Below, piece by piece: positions 7,729 to 18,315 of a DNA stretch of 64,000 nucleotides (position 1 is the stretch's first letter; the number at the start of each line of letters is the position of its first letter). The stretch comes from Rathayibacter sp. VKM Ac-2857 (GTDB taxonomy: Bacteria; Actinomycetota; Actinomycetes; Actinomycetales; Microbacteriaceae). The notes below the pieces were generated by a model, which saw only the letters and a list, made by a program, of their open reading frames with translations, made no database searches and was not told the origin of the DNA. Position numbers and translations under genes: made by a program. The stretch is from assembly GCF_013205025.1 (NCBI RefSeq), contig NZ_JABMLE010000002.1, positions 847,775 through 911,774 of the forward strand. The letters are read 5' to 3'.

Positions 7729-8985
7729 ATGACCACCGCACCTCCCTCCGCTCCGACTCCCTCTCCCTCCCCCCTCGCCGGCGTCCGCGTCCTCGAGCTG
7801 GGCAACTTCATCGCCGCTCCCACCGCGGGCCGCCTGCTCGCCGACTTCGGCGCCGAGGTCATCAAGGTCGAGCGCCCCGGCACGGGCGACGAGCTGCGCA
7901 AGTGGCGGCTGCACCCCGGATCGACGACGTCGATGCTCTTCCACACCCTCAACCGCAACAAGCGCTCGGTCGCGCTCGATCTGCGCACGGGGGAGGGCCG
8001 CGACGCCGTCCGCGGGCTCGCCGCCGAGTGCGACGTCGTCCTCGAGAACTTCCGCCCGGGGACCCTCGAGCGCTGGGGCATCGGACCGGACGTGCTGAAC
8101 GAGGCCAACCCCGAGCTCGTCATCGGCCGCATCTCCGCGTTCGGCCAGACCGGTCCGCTCTCGAGTCGGCCGGGCTTCGCGGCGGTCGCGGAGGCGATGG
8201 GCGGCTTCCGTGAGCTCGTCGGCGATCCGGACCGCCCTCCCGTCCGCGTCGGCGTCTCGATCGGCGACTCCATCGCGGGCCTCTACGCCGGCTACGGCGT
8301 GATGATGGCGCTCTTCCAGCGCGAGACCCGCCGCGCCGCCGGGCTCGGTCCGGCGCCGCTGGTGGAGCGGGTGATCGACGTCGCGCTGAACGAGGCGATG
8401 TTCTCGATGATGGAGTCGCTGATCCCCGACTACCAAGCGCACGGCATCGTCCGCGAGCGGGTCGGCGGCCGGATGGAGGGCATCGCGCCGACGAACGCCT
8501 ACCTCTGCGGCGACGGCTCCAGCATCGTCGTCGCGGCCAACGGCGACGCGATCTTCCAGCGGCTGATGGCGATCATCGACCGCGCCGACCTGGCCGAGGA
8601 CCCGGATCTGCTCACCAACGACGGCCGCTGGCGCCGCCGCGACGAGCTCGACGCCGCGATCGGCGCCTGGACCGCCACGACGACCTCGGCCGCGGCGCTC
8701 GCGATCCTCGACGAGCGCGGCGTCCCCTCCGGCCCGATCCTCACCGCCGCCGACATCAGCACGAACGAGCAGTACGCGGCGCGCGACATGATCCAGAAGT
8801 TCGACGTCGACACAGGCGCCGGGGTCATCGAGGGCGTCGGCTTCCCCGGCATCGTCCCGGTGCTCGGCGACCGCTCGCTCCCCATCCGCACGCTCGCGCC
8901 CGCACTGGGCCACGACACCGAGGAGGTCCTGGCGATGCTCGGACGGAAGCCGACCGACGACGCACCGGCGGAGGAGTCGCGATGA
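7729..8985 (+). CDS. Class III CoA-transferase (CaiB/BaiF family)
   Basis: 418 aa, moving CoA between acyl-CoA donors and an organic acid in the cytoplasm. The start is ATG 7729 after a Pro/Ser-rich leader; GTG 7726 is an in-frame alternative. Family marks include LAGVRVLELGNFIAAPTAGR, the DFGAEVIKVERPGTGDELR segment, LDLRTGEGRDAV, ENFRPGTLERWG and the Asp of SIGDSIAGLYAGYG, where family members carry the acyl-accepting aspartate. The stop overlaps the ATG of an HMG-CoA-lyase-like gene, so the two are translationally coupled and probably act in sequence on an acyl-CoA. Substrate unknown. Confidence 0.92.
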   Translation: MTTAPPSAPTPSPSPLAGVRVLELGNFIAAPTAGRLLADFGAEVIKVERPGTGDELRKWRLHPGSTTSMLFHTLNRNKRSVALDLRTGEGRDAVRGLAAECDVVLENFRPGTLERWGIGPDVLNEANPELVIGRISAFGQTGPLSSRPGFAAVAEAMGGFRELVGDPDRPPVRVGVSIGDSIAGLYAGYGVMMALFQRETRRAAGLGPAPLVERVIDVALNEAMFSMMESLIPDYQAHGIVRERVGGRMEGIAPTNAYLCGDGSSIVVAANGDAIFQRLMAIIDRADLAEDPDLLTNDGRWRRRDELDAAIGAWTATTTSAAALAILDERGVPSGPILTAADISTNEQYAARDMIQKFDVDTGAGVIEGVGFPGIVPVLGDRSLPIRTLAPALGHDTEEVLAMLGRKPTDDAPAEESR

Positions 8986-9920
8986 CCGGCGCCGACCGCA
9001 CCGTCCGGCTGCGCGACGTCACCCTCCGCGACGGTCTGCAGCTGACCGGCAAGCTCCTCTCGACCGAGCGCAAGGTCGAGCTGGTCCGGGCGCTCCTCGC
9101 GGCCGGCGTCCCCGAGCTGGAGATCGGCTCGCTCGCCCGCGGCGATCTCGTGCCCCCGATGGCGAACACCCTCGAGGTCGTCGCGGCGCTGACCGCCGAG
9201 GAGCTCGAGCACTGCTGGGTCTGGGTGGCGACCCCGCGGCACATCGAGCGGGCGGCCGCCGCCGGCGCGCGCAACTTCCAGTACTGCCTCTCGGCGTCCG
9301 ACTCGCACAACCGGGCGAACATCGGCCGCAGCACAGAGGCGAGCCTCGACGCGATGCCCGACGCCGTCGCCCTCGCGCACGCGGCGGGCGGGCGGATCCA
9401 GCTCTGCATCGCCACGTCGTTCACCTGCCCCTTCGAGGGCCCGGTGCCGGAGGAGCGGGTGCTCGCGATCGCGAACGACCCACGCGCGGCCGGCGCCGAG
9501 GACGTCGTGATCTGCGACACACTCGGTCAGGCGCATCCGGACCAGGTGTTCTCGCTCGTCTCCCGGGTCGCCGCCGAGACCCCGGCGCGCGAGATCGTCT
9601 TCCACGGTCACGACACCTGGGGTGCCGGCGTCGTCAACGCGCTGACCGCCGTCCGCGCCGGGGCGACCGTCGTCGACGGAGCTCTCGGCGGGCTGGGAGG
9701 CTGCCCGTTCGCGCCCGGCGCGAGCGGCAACACCGCGACCGAGGACCTCGTCTTCGCGATGCGCCCCGACTGGCTCGACACCGAGTGCTTCGCCGAGCTC
9801 GTCCGCCAGTCCGAGCGGCTGCTCGCCGACGTCGAGGAGCCGAACCGCTCGAAGGCCCGCCAGGGCGCCCGCTCGAAGGCCGAGGCCTTCCCGTGGGTCG
9901 TGGCAGAGGCGACGGCCTGA
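8982..9920 (+). CDS. Hydroxymethylglutaryl-CoA lyase family protein
   Basis: 312 aa TIM-barrel lyase of the HMGL-like family, which cleaves HMG-CoA or similar 3-hydroxyacyl-CoA esters to an acyl-CoA and a keto acid. RDVTLRDGLQ at the N-terminus carries the catalytic Arg-Asp, HGHDTWG supplies metal-binding His residues, and GGLGGCPFAPGASGNTATED matches the HMG-CoA lyase signature with its active-site Cys. The start overlaps the upstream CoA-transferase stop (ATGA). The pair likely activates a branched hydroxy acid with CoA and then cleaves it, as in itaconate/citramalate-type or leucine-type breakdown (inference). A repeat cluster follows immediately. Confidence 0.9.
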   Translation: MTGADRTVRLRDVTLRDGLQLTGKLLSTERKVELVRALLAAGVPELEIGSLARGDLVPPMANTLEVVAALTAEELEHCWVWVATPRHIERAAAAGARNFQYCLSASDSHNRANIGRSTEASLDAMPDAVALAHAAGGRIQLCIATSFTCPFEGPVPEERVLAIANDPRAAGAEDVVICDTLGQAHPDQVFSLVSRVAAETPAREIVFHGHDTWGAGVVNALTAVRAGATVVDGALGGLGGCPFAPGASGNTATEDLVFAMRPDWLDTECFAELVRQSERLLADVEEPNRSKARQGARSKAEAFPWVVAEATA

Positions 9921-9934
9921 GCCCGGGCCCGCGG

Positions 9935-10155
9935 GCGGATCTCGATACGCCCGCTCCGCGGGCTACTCGATCAGCATGAGCGGGCCGCTCCGCGGCTCCC
10001 CGTCAGCATGAATGGACCCGCTCCGCGGGCTGCTCGATCAGCATGAAGGACCCCGCTGCGCGGGTTCCCCGATCAGCAGGAACGGACCCGCTCCGTGGAC
10101 GCTCCCATCCATGCTGGTCGAGTAGCCCCGAAGGGGCGTATCGAGACCCGCCGCC
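9935..10155. repeat. Palindromic intergenic repeat cluster 1
   Basis: A full-length forward element (9935-9978: GGATCTCGATACGCC, hairpin GCCCGC-TCC-GCGGGC, ACTCGATCAGCATG) is followed by degenerate partial copies, each ending in CAGCATG or a variant. The last copy is inverted (10111-10153; CATGCTGGTCGAG, stem GCCCC-GAA-GGGGC). The cluster fills the gap between the convergent HMG-CoA-lyase-like and antitoxin genes and may help end transcription. Confidence 0.85.
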
Positions 10156-10168
10156 TCCGCTCCTCTCG

Positions 10169-10504
10169 TCAGATCTCGAGGGCGACGTCGCGGCCGTTGA
10201 CCGAGATGACGATCCGTGGATTCGTCGCCCCCGTAGCGACGAGGTAGCCGCGCAGCGTCGACAGGAGCATGTCCGACCGGTTCTCCAGCTGCGAGACGGC
10301 TCCCTGGCTGACGTGCAGTTCTCGGGCGATGTCCGCCTGAGTGCGCTTCCCGGCTTCCCGCACCATGGCGAGACTCATCGCGTGAACGCGATCCATCTCG
10401 TCGGCCTCGGCGTCGAGGGCAGCGACCGCCTCCTCCATCCCGGGCAGCGCGCGCAGCCGGTCGACGCGATCGTTCCCACTCACGAAGTCCTTCTCAGCCA
10501 TCAT
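10169..10504 (-). CDS. HigA-type antitoxin, XRE-family helix-turn-helix
   Basis: 111 aa. A helix-turn-helix (RTQADIARELHVSQGAVSQLEN, around residues 53-74, listed here only as landmarks QADIAREL and VSQGAVSQLE) lies in the middle and ends in a short beta tail. The first ATG (10504) overlaps the toxin stop by 4 bp. It is expected to neutralise the upstream toxin and repress the operon by binding its promoter. The toxin-first order is characteristic of HigBA. Confidence 0.88.
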   Translation of the reverse strand: MMAEKDFVSGNDRVDRLRALPGMEEAVAALDAEADEMDRVHAMSLAMVREAGKRTQADIARELHVSQGAVSQLENRSDMLLSTLRGYLVATGATNPRIVISVNGRDVALEI

Positions 10505-10884
10505 CGGTCCTCGTTCTCCATCATCCACAGCTCGATGATCCGGTCGGCACGAACGCCGACCGAGTCGTAGAACACGTCTCCCATGCGAGCCTTCTCCCCT
10601 GCGAACAGGGTGACCACGATCCGATCCTCCCCCGGCGGGAACCAGCAGATCAACCGAAGCGCGACACCCTCCCGATACGGATGGGAGACGCGCCAGACGG
10701 TGAATCTGCCGGACTGCCGCACCCGTTCGAACATCGCCGACTCCTCGGAAGGCTCGTTCTCGAGCGCCCGCAGGCGGCCCAGCATGAAGGCCAGCAGCTG
10801 AAGCACCTGCCGACCGCGCTCGGACTCGTCGGACTCCATCCGGTCCAGCTGGCGGTCGAAGTCGCGCGACCACTCGATATCCAT
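10501..10884 (-). CDS. HigB/RelE-superfamily toxin
   Basis: 127 aa, basic N-terminus with FDRQLDRM, then FTVWRVSHPYREGVALRLIC and RIVVTLFAGEKARMGDVFYD beta strands typical of RelE/HigB ribosome-dependent mRNA interferases. It is a little longer than usual (about 90-110 aa) because of a C-terminal helix (RADRIIELWMME). It is the first gene of a two-gene operon with the antitoxin, with a perfect 16-bp palindrome over its promoter. Family assignment is from fold-level pattern and gene order. Confidence 0.8.
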   Translation of the reverse strand: MDIEWSRDFDRQLDRMESDESERGRQVLQLLAFMLGRLRALENEPSEESAMFERVRQSGRFTVWRVSHPYREGVALRLICWFPPGEDRIVVTLFAGEKARMGDVFYDSVGVRADRIIELWMMENEDR

Positions 10885-10902
10885 CTGGTGAACATTAGTC
10901 CG

Positions 10903-10925
10903 ACCTTATATCAGGTGCACCTGAT
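10903..10925 (-). promoter_or_regulatory. Operator/promoter of the HigBA operon
   Basis: ATCAGGTGCACCTGAT (10910-10925) is a perfect 16-bp palindrome and abuts a TATAAG -10 box read on the minus strand (10905-10910), about 20 nt before the toxin ATG. This is the expected place for toxin-antitoxin autorepression. Confidence 0.65.
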
Positions 10926-11021
10926 GTCGCTCACTGTCGGATGCCGGCGTCCTCGACAGGCTGACCTTCCCCGGGTCGAGAGGTACGTGCGGCCGGCGCG
11001 CACGGGATTCAGAGGGCTGCG

Positions 11022-11215
11022 GGTGGATCTCGATACGCCCGCTCCGCGGGCTACTCGATCAGCATGTGATGGCCCGCTCCGCGGGCTCGTCGATCAGCAC
11101 GGGCAGGCACGCTCCGCAGGCTGTTCGATCAACATGGGTGCGCCCGCTGCGCGGGCTCCTCGGTCCGCGTGCGCGGGCCCGGTCCGCCGGCTGCTCGATC
11201 GGCAGGGTTCGCTGC
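11022..11215. repeat. Palindromic intergenic repeat cluster 2
   Basis: One full forward element (11022-11065) is followed by at least four decaying partial copies with the pattern GCCCGCTCCGCGGGC...CGATCAGCA. It lies downstream of the MFS gene (minus strand) and upstream of the toxin-antitoxin promoter. Nothing else was seen in 10926-11241. Confidence 0.8.
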
Positions 11216-11241
11216 GCGATCGGCGGCCGAGGGCGCGCCGG

Positions 11242-12441
11242 TCAGGCCGGGACGCGCTCGCGGGCGGCGCGGGGCTTCGCGGCCGAGGTGAGCAGCGAGG
11301 CGAGCGCCACCAGCACCAGGACGACGGCCATCGCGCCGCGGAGGCCGAAGTGCTCGCCGAGGAAGCCGAGCAGCGGCGGGCCGACGAGGAAGGCGATGTA
11401 GCCGGCGGTCGCGACGGCGGCGACGGCCGAGGTCGGGTCCTCGCTCTCGCCCGCGGCGGAGAGGGTGACCGGGAAGCCGAGGGCCGCGCCGAGACCCCAG
11501 AGGACGACGGCCGCGCCTGCCACGACGGCGTTGTCGGCGAAGACGACGATCCCGATCCCGACCGCCGAGACGAGGGTGCTCGCCAGGAGCACCGTCGCCT
11601 TGCCGAAGCGGGCCAGCAGCGGGGTGCCGAGGAAGCGGCCGACGGTCATCGCCGCGGCGAAGGCGGTGAAGACGACGGTCCCGACGGTGGCGGAGACGCC
11701 GTGGCCGTCGACCATGAGCAGCGGCAGCCAGTCGGTCGCCGAGCCCTCGGCCAGCGCGAGGGCGAGCACGATCAGACCGAGCATCAGCACGCGGGGCTGC
11801 TGCCAGACGGGGGTCGAGCGGACCTTCTCCCGGGGAGCGCCGGCGACGGCGCGCTCGACCCGGCCGGTCTCGACGGGGATGGAGCGGATGACGGTGACCA
11901 GCAGCGCGAGCGCGACCACCGCGACTCCGACGAGCTGCCAGACGACGGGGAAGTCGATCGCCGTGAGGCCGATCCCCGCGACGGCGCCGGTGACGGTGCC
12001 GAGGCTGTAGAAGCCGTGCAGCGCCGGCAGGACCGAGCGGCCCGTGAGCGTCTCGAGCGCGGCGCCCTCGACGTTGAGCGCGATCTCGGAGATGCCGATC
12101 CCGAAGCCGACGAGGGCGAGGCCCGCCGCGACGCCGAACGGCGTCGAGAGCTCGGCGAAGACGCCGGTCAGCGCGATGCCGGTGACGAAGGAGGCACCGC
12201 CGATCACGACGGTGAAGCGCACCCCCTGCCGGCGGACGACCGCGGCGGAGGAGAGCACTCCGCTCATCGAGCCGACCGAGAGCCCGAGCAGGACCAGACC
12301 CATCTCGGCGGTCGAGGCGGCGAGCAGGTCGCGGACCGCCGGGGTCCGCACGACCCAGGAGGCCATCCCGATGCCGAAGACGAGCATGAAGGCCGAGATG
12401 GCCAGGCGGCGCTTCGCGGCGGAGACGGGGCGGGACGGCAT
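11242..12441 (-). CDS. MFS transporter (YbjJ/fucose-permease-like, 12 helices)
   Basis: 399 aa from ATG 12441 (an upstream in-frame ATG at 12507 would add 22 non-membrane residues and is unlikely). About twelve hydrophobic helices are visible, the first being AISAFMLVFGIGMASWVVRTP, with the GRFLGTPLLARFGK-type loop between helices of the C-terminal half. The N-terminal pattern (FGIGMASWVVRTPAVRDLL, listed as landmarks) resembles the YbjJ/fucose permease branch. Substrate unknown. Single gene, divergent from an SDR gene. Confidence 0.85.
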   Translation of the reverse strand: MPSRPVSAAKRRLAISAFMLVFGIGMASWVVRTPAVRDLLAASTAEMGLVLLGLSVGSMSGVLSSAAVVRRQGVRFTVVIGGASFVTGIALTGVFAELSTPFGVAAGLALVGFGIGISEIALNVEGAALETLTGRSVLPALHGFYSLGTVTGAVAGIGLTAIDFPVVWQLVGVAVVALALLVTVIRSIPVETGRVERAVAGAPREKVRSTPVWQQPRVLMLGLIVLALALAEGSATDWLPLLMVDGHGVSATVGTVVFTAFAAAMTVGRFLGTPLLARFGKATVLLASTLVSAVGIGIVVFADNAVVAGAAVVLWGLGAALGFPVTLSAAGESEDPTSAVAAVATAGYIAFLVGPPLLGFLGEHFGLRGAMAVVLVLVALASLLTSAAKPRAARERVPA

Positions 12442-12596
12442 GACTACGACGGTATCGCCCGGGGGTGGACGGCAGGCGCCGCACCGGACGATCCCGCCGT
12501 TCGTCAACCGCCCGCGCCCGCGGGCCGCCCACGGCTAGCGTGCGAGAAGGGCCGGAGCCGAGACGGCACGCCCGCACGACGACGCAGGAGGACCCC

Positions 12597-13493
12597 ATGC
12601 CCGATCAGTACACCTTCACGAACCCCGCGACGCAGTACCCGAACGTCACTCCGCCGGTGCAGCAGCAGCCCGAGCCCGGCCTCCAGTCGCGGATGACGCC
12701 CGTCCCGGACCTCGGCGAGGACAGCTACCGCGGCACCGGCCGCCTGACCGGGCGCCGCGCCCTGATCACGGGCGCCGACTCCGGCATCGGCGCGGCGGTC
12801 GCGATCGCCTTCGCCCGCGAGGGTGCGGACATCGCCCTCGCCTACCTCCCCGACGAGGAGGAGGACGCCCAGCACGTCGTCGAGCTCGTCCGCGCGGCCG
12901 GCCGCACCGCCGTGACCGTCCCCGGCGACCTGACCGACGCGCAGTACTGCCGCGACCTGGTCGCGAAGGCCGTCGAGGGGCTCGGCGGCCTCGACACGGT
13001 CGTCAACGTCGCCGGCAAGCAGGTCTGGCGGGACGACGTCCTCGAGCTCAGCGACGAGCAGTTCGAGACGACGTTCGCGATCAACGTCTTCGCGCCGTTC
13101 CGGATCATCAAGGCGGCGCTCCCGCACCTCCCCGCCGGCTCGACCATCATCAACACCGCCTCGGCCGAGGCGCACACGCCCGCGCCCGATCGGCTCGACT
13201 ACGCGATGACCAAGGGCGCGATCAACAATCTGTCGAAGGGACTCGCCCAGCAGCTCGCGGCGAAGGGCATCCGGGTGAACGTCGTCGCGCCCGGGCCGAC
13301 CTGGTCGGTGCTGCAGGTGACCGCGGGCGTCGACCCCGAGAGCCTGCCCGAGTTCGGCTCGAGCGAGGCGCCGATGGGCCGCGCCGCGCAGCCGGCCGAG
13401 CAGGCGCCGGCCTACGTCTTCCTCGCCTCGGCGGAGTCGAGCTACGTGGTCGGCGAGACGCTGAACGTCAACGGCGGGATGGTCTCGCCCTAG
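12597..13493 (+). CDS. SDR-family oxidoreductase (YghA/YhdG-like, extended N-terminus)
   Basis: 298 aa NAD(P)-dependent short-chain dehydrogenase. The first ~45 residues (NPATQYPNVTPPVQQQPEPG) form the proline/glutamine-rich arm found in general-stress SDRs such as YghA. Then come the Rossmann motif TGADSGIGAA, the NVAGKQ variant of NNAG, NTASAEA with the catalytic Ser, YAMTK with Tyr and Lys, and the PGPTWSVLQ loop. GCAGGAGGAC precedes the ATG. Substrate unknown. Confidence 0.9.
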   Translation: MPDQYTFTNPATQYPNVTPPVQQQPEPGLQSRMTPVPDLGEDSYRGTGRLTGRRALITGADSGIGAAVAIAFAREGADIALAYLPDEEEDAQHVVELVRAAGRTAVTVPGDLTDAQYCRDLVAKAVEGLGGLDTVVNVAGKQVWRDDVLELSDEQFETTFAINVFAPFRIIKAALPHLPAGSTIINTASAEAHTPAPDRLDYAMTKGAINNLSKGLAQQLAAKGIRVNVVAPGPTWSVLQVTAGVDPESLPEFGSSEAPMGRAAQPAEQAPAYVFLASAESSYVVGETLNVNGGMVSP

Positions 13494-13534
13494 CCGATGC
13501 CGCCGGGGCGGCCGACGCCCCCTACCGTGGAGGG

Positions 13535-13825
13535 ATGAGGACGAGGCGATGGCTCCTACCCGCGGCGGGCGCGCTGCTCGTCGTGATCGGGATCGTCGTC
13601 GCGGCCACCACGCAGCGCGAGGTGTCGTTCGGCTGGTTCGCCTACGCGCCGCTCTCGGAGACGATGTTCTCGCCGGCCGGCACGATGGTCGTCACTCCCG
13701 GCCTGGCGACCGCCGCCGCGCTGATCGTGCTCGGCCTGCTCGTGCTGGCGTTCTGCGCGGGCTGGCTGCTCGCCCGCCGGCGCCCGCGGACCACGAGTGA
13801 GGGAGCCGCCGGAGCGGACTCCTAG
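13535..13825 (+). CDS. Small two-helix membrane protein, hypothetical
   Basis: 96 aa. The first helix (LLPAAGALLVVIGIVVAAT) and second helix (TAAALIVLGLLVLAFCAGWL) flank a ~35-residue outer loop; an Arg-rich tail (ARRRPRTT) would sit in the cytoplasm. A TACCGT at 13523-13528 lies 6 nt before the ATG, fitting a leaderless transcript. No family recognised. Confidence 0.75.
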   Translation: MRTRRWLLPAAGALLVVIGIVVAATTQREVSFGWFAYAPLSETMFSPAGTMVVTPGLATAAALIVLGLLVLAFCAGWLLARRRPRTTSEGAAGADS

Positions 13826-13894
13826 GTACCCGGTCCGCCGCTCCCTCACGCGAACGGACCCGAACCGGGCTTCGCGCCCGGAGCGGAGCCCGAT

Positions 13895-13936
13895 CCCCGT
13901 CCACTCGCGCGCGGCTCCGACTGCGAGTGGACGGGG
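13895..13936. terminator. 14-bp perfect inverted repeat, likely terminator
   Basis: CCCCGTCCACTCGC (13895-13908) pairs perfectly with 13923-13936 over a 14-nt loop. A second hairpin (CCGGGC...GCCCGG) lies at 13865-13880. Both follow the 13535 gene and there is no U run. Nothing else is seen in 13826-14075. Confidence 0.55.
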
Positions 13937-14075
13937 AACGGGCCTCGCGTGGAAGCCAGGGCCCGTTCCGGGTCCGGTCGCGGATCCGCCCCCGGGAACC
14001 GGCGCGCCGCTAGGGTGAGCGCACCCGCCGCCGCCGCGATCCCCGCGCGACCGGGACACCCGAGAGGCGGCCGCC

Positions 14076-14498
14076 GTGGTCCCCGACATCAACCCGTGGG
14101 CGGTCGGACTGGCCACCCTGTCGACGATGCTCGTCGGCTCGATCTGGTACACCCCGAAGGTCTTCGGCACGCTCTGGATGCGGCTGGCCGGCATCAGCCG
14201 GGAGCAGATGAGCAGCCGCAGCGCGGTCGTCCCGATCGTCGTCACCGTCGTGGTCAGCCTGGTCACGGCGCTCGTCCTGGCCGGCTGCGTCGACATCGCG
14301 CACGCCTTCTACGGCGGCAGCTGGTTCGCGAACTCGCTGATCACCGGGCTGTTCCTCTTCGTCGGCTTCACCGCCGCGCGGATGATCACCCACGACGCCT
14401 TCGAGGGCCGGCCGGCGAAGCTCACGGTCTTGAACATCACGCACGAGCTCGTCACGATCCTCGTGATGGCGGTGATCATCGGGCTTCTGCCGGCCTGA
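14076..14498 (+). CDS. DUF1761 family membrane protein
   Basis: 140 aa, GTG start. Four hydrophobic segments, with the family pattern INPWAVGLATLSTMLVGSIW...YTPKVFGTLWMR near the N-terminus and a FFxxFTAxR-like third helix (FLFVGFTAARMITHDAFEGR as landmarks). Function of the family is unknown. It converges on the DUF1059 gene with 22 bp between stops. Confidence 0.85.
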   Translation: MVPDINPWAVGLATLSTMLVGSIWYTPKVFGTLWMRLAGISREQMSSRSAVVPIVVTVVVSLVTALVLAGCVDIAHAFYGGSWFANSLITGLFLFVGFTAARMITHDAFEGRPAKLTVLNITHELVTILVMAVIIGLLPA

Positions 14499-14520
14499 CG
14501 CCGGGCCGGCTCGGCGCCGG

Positions 14521-14757
14521 TCAGCCCTCGGGCAGCTCGGCGAACGTGCGCTTGGCGCCGTTGTACCAGCCCATCGACTGCACGGGGTGGCGCCAGCGGT
14601 TCTTCATCTCGTCCCGCGCCTCCTCGTGCGTCGCGTCGCCGCCCTTCACGGCGTCGCGCAGGTGCCGGTCCTGGAGCTTGATGACGACGTCGGCCGAGTC
14701 GCCGCGGTGCTCGAGATCGCAGGGTCCGCCGAGCTGGCGGCAGGTCATGGTCTTCAT
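14521..14757 (-). CDS. DUF1059 domain small protein
   Basis: 78 aa soluble protein. MKTMTCRQLGGPCDLEHRGD at the N-terminus carries the paired Cys (6 and 13) and His of DUF1059, a presumed small metal-binding fold. The C-terminus (HPVQSMGWYNGAKRTF) is Trp/aromatic-rich. Good AGAAGGAGC ribosome-binding site upstream on the minus strand. Confidence 0.8.
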   Translation of the reverse strand: MKTMTCRQLGGPCDLEHRGDSADVVIKLQDRHLRDAVKGGDATHEEARDEMKNRWRHPVQSMGWYNGAKRTFAELPEG

Positions 14758-14847
14758 CGCGTGCTCCTTCTGTCGGGGGCCCGAGTGGGCCTCTCTCCTG
14801 TTCGACGGGCGGGGGGCCGCCGATGTGACACGACACGCCGGAGCGCG

Positions 14848-15696
14848 TCAGCCCGCGTCGACCGGGGCGCCCTCGCGCCGGACGATCGACGCCAGCACGG
14901 CCGGGTCCGCTCGGAAGACGACGGCGGCGACCCGCCCGTCCGCGACCGTGAAGTCGAACGCGACCTGCGGGGCTCCGCGGTGGAACCAGGCGGCGCCCGG
15001 CCGCCCGTCGACGACCGCGGTGAGCGCCGCGTGCGCGCTGCCGTCGAAGAAGGCGGCCACGGCCTCGCGACCGTCGATCCGCTCGGGAGTCCCCGCGGCG
15101 AGCGCGTCCGCGTCCGCGCGGATGCTCGCCCCCGGTGCCAGCAGCAGCAGGAGGCGCGCCAGGTCGCCGCCGCGCGCCGCCGCCAGGAAGGCGTCGACCA
15201 CCTGCCAGTCGGCGACCGGTCCGTCCACGGGTCCCGCCGCGGTCTTGGCGCGCGCCCGGGAGGCGAGCTTGCGGGCCGAGACCGCGCTGCGCCCGAGGAT
15301 CTCGCCGATGGTCGCGAAGTCGACGCCGAAGCTGTCCGCCAGCACGAACGCGACGCGCTCGTTGGGCGTCAGGGTCTCGACGACGACGTGCAGGGCCTGG
15401 CCGACGGCCTCCGCGCGCTCGAGTCCCGCGCCCTCGGTGCCCGTGCCGGTCTCGACGATCTCGGCGGGCTCCGGGATCCGCGCGCGCAGCCGGTCGAGGC
15501 AGAGCCGGGTGGTGACCGTCGTCAGCCAGGCCGGCAGGTTGTCGATCGCGGCCGTCGTCCCGTGCAGGCGCAGCCACGCCGACTGCACCGCGTCCTCGGC
15601 CTCGTGGTGGTCGTCGAGCAGCCGCGAGGCGAGCCGGGTGAGCCGGCCGCGCTCCGCCTCGAAGGCCACGGCCTGCTCGTCGACGGAGTGGGACAC
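14848..15696 (-). CDS. ECF sigma factor of the SigJ/ECF41 type with C-terminal SnoaL-like domain
   Basis: 282 aa. Sigma region 2 (LTRLASRLLDDHHEAEDAVQ) and region 4 (LTPNERVAFVLADSFGVDFA, then IGEILGRSAVSARKLASRAR) are followed by a ~110-residue NTF2/SnoaL-like domain (VVDAFLAAARGGDLARLLLL) that in ECF41 proteins controls sigma activity in place of an anti-sigma factor. The linker has RIPEP, resembling the ECF41 WLPEP motif. ECF41 genes usually lie beside an oxidoreductase or carboxymuconolactone decarboxylase target; none is adjacent here. Confidence 0.88.
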   Translation of the reverse strand: MSHSVDEQAVAFEAERGRLTRLASRLLDDHHEAEDAVQSAWLRLHGTTAAIDNLPAWLTTVTTRLCLDRLRARIPEPAEIVETGTGTEGAGLERAEAVGQALHVVVETLTPNERVAFVLADSFGVDFATIGEILGRSAVSARKLASRARAKTAAGPVDGPVADWQVVDAFLAAARGGDLARLLLLLAPGASIRADADALAAGTPERIDGREAVAAFFDGSAHAALTAVVDGRPGAAWFHRGAPQVAFDFTVADGRVAAVVFRADPAVLASIVRREGAPVDAG

Positions 15697-15784
15697 GCGT
15701 CCTCCTGACCGGACCTGCGGCGGCCGCAGCTCGCGCCCCGGCCGCCGGTCCGGAGAGGACCGCGCGGTGAGGGACGCCCCCAGT

Positions 15785-15809
15785 GTCGCGGCCGAACCGC
15801 CGCCGCGAC
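15785..15809 (-). terminator. Possible terminator of the DHA2 efflux gene
   Basis: GTCGCGG (15785-15791) and CCGCGAC (15803-15809) form a 7-bp stem with an 11-nt loop, 27 bp after the efflux gene stop. No U tract. Confidence 0.35.
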
Positions 15810-15835
15810 AAGAGCGACGGCGGCCGGCCCCCGTG

Positions 15836-18183
<2,348 letters not shown>

Positions 18184-18315
18184 AGGAACTCGTATCGCGC
18201 AGCCGCGACCCCCGTCCGGGTGACTAACGGCCCTCAGCGGCGACCGGGGACGCACCGTTCGATACCGTCGTGGCGGAGGCGCGACACCGTCTCCGGACGC
18301 AGACTCGGGGGGACG

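Noticed and set aside
4708-8985. A 1425-codon plus-strand frame covering the DUF11 gene region
   Set aside because: Its first two thirds are antisense to the DUF11 protein and Arg/Gly-rich without domains; only the part from 7729 is a real gene (CoA-transferase).
9935-10155. Insertion sequence or transposon ends in the repeat clusters
   Set aside because: No transposase frame or target-site duplication is visible in any cluster; the elements are best called palindromic repeats.
10681-12696. Long plus-strand frame opposite the MFS gene
   Set aside because: Composition is Asp/Gly/Arg/His-rich, typical of the antisense frame of GC-rich genes; it also reads through repeat cluster 2.
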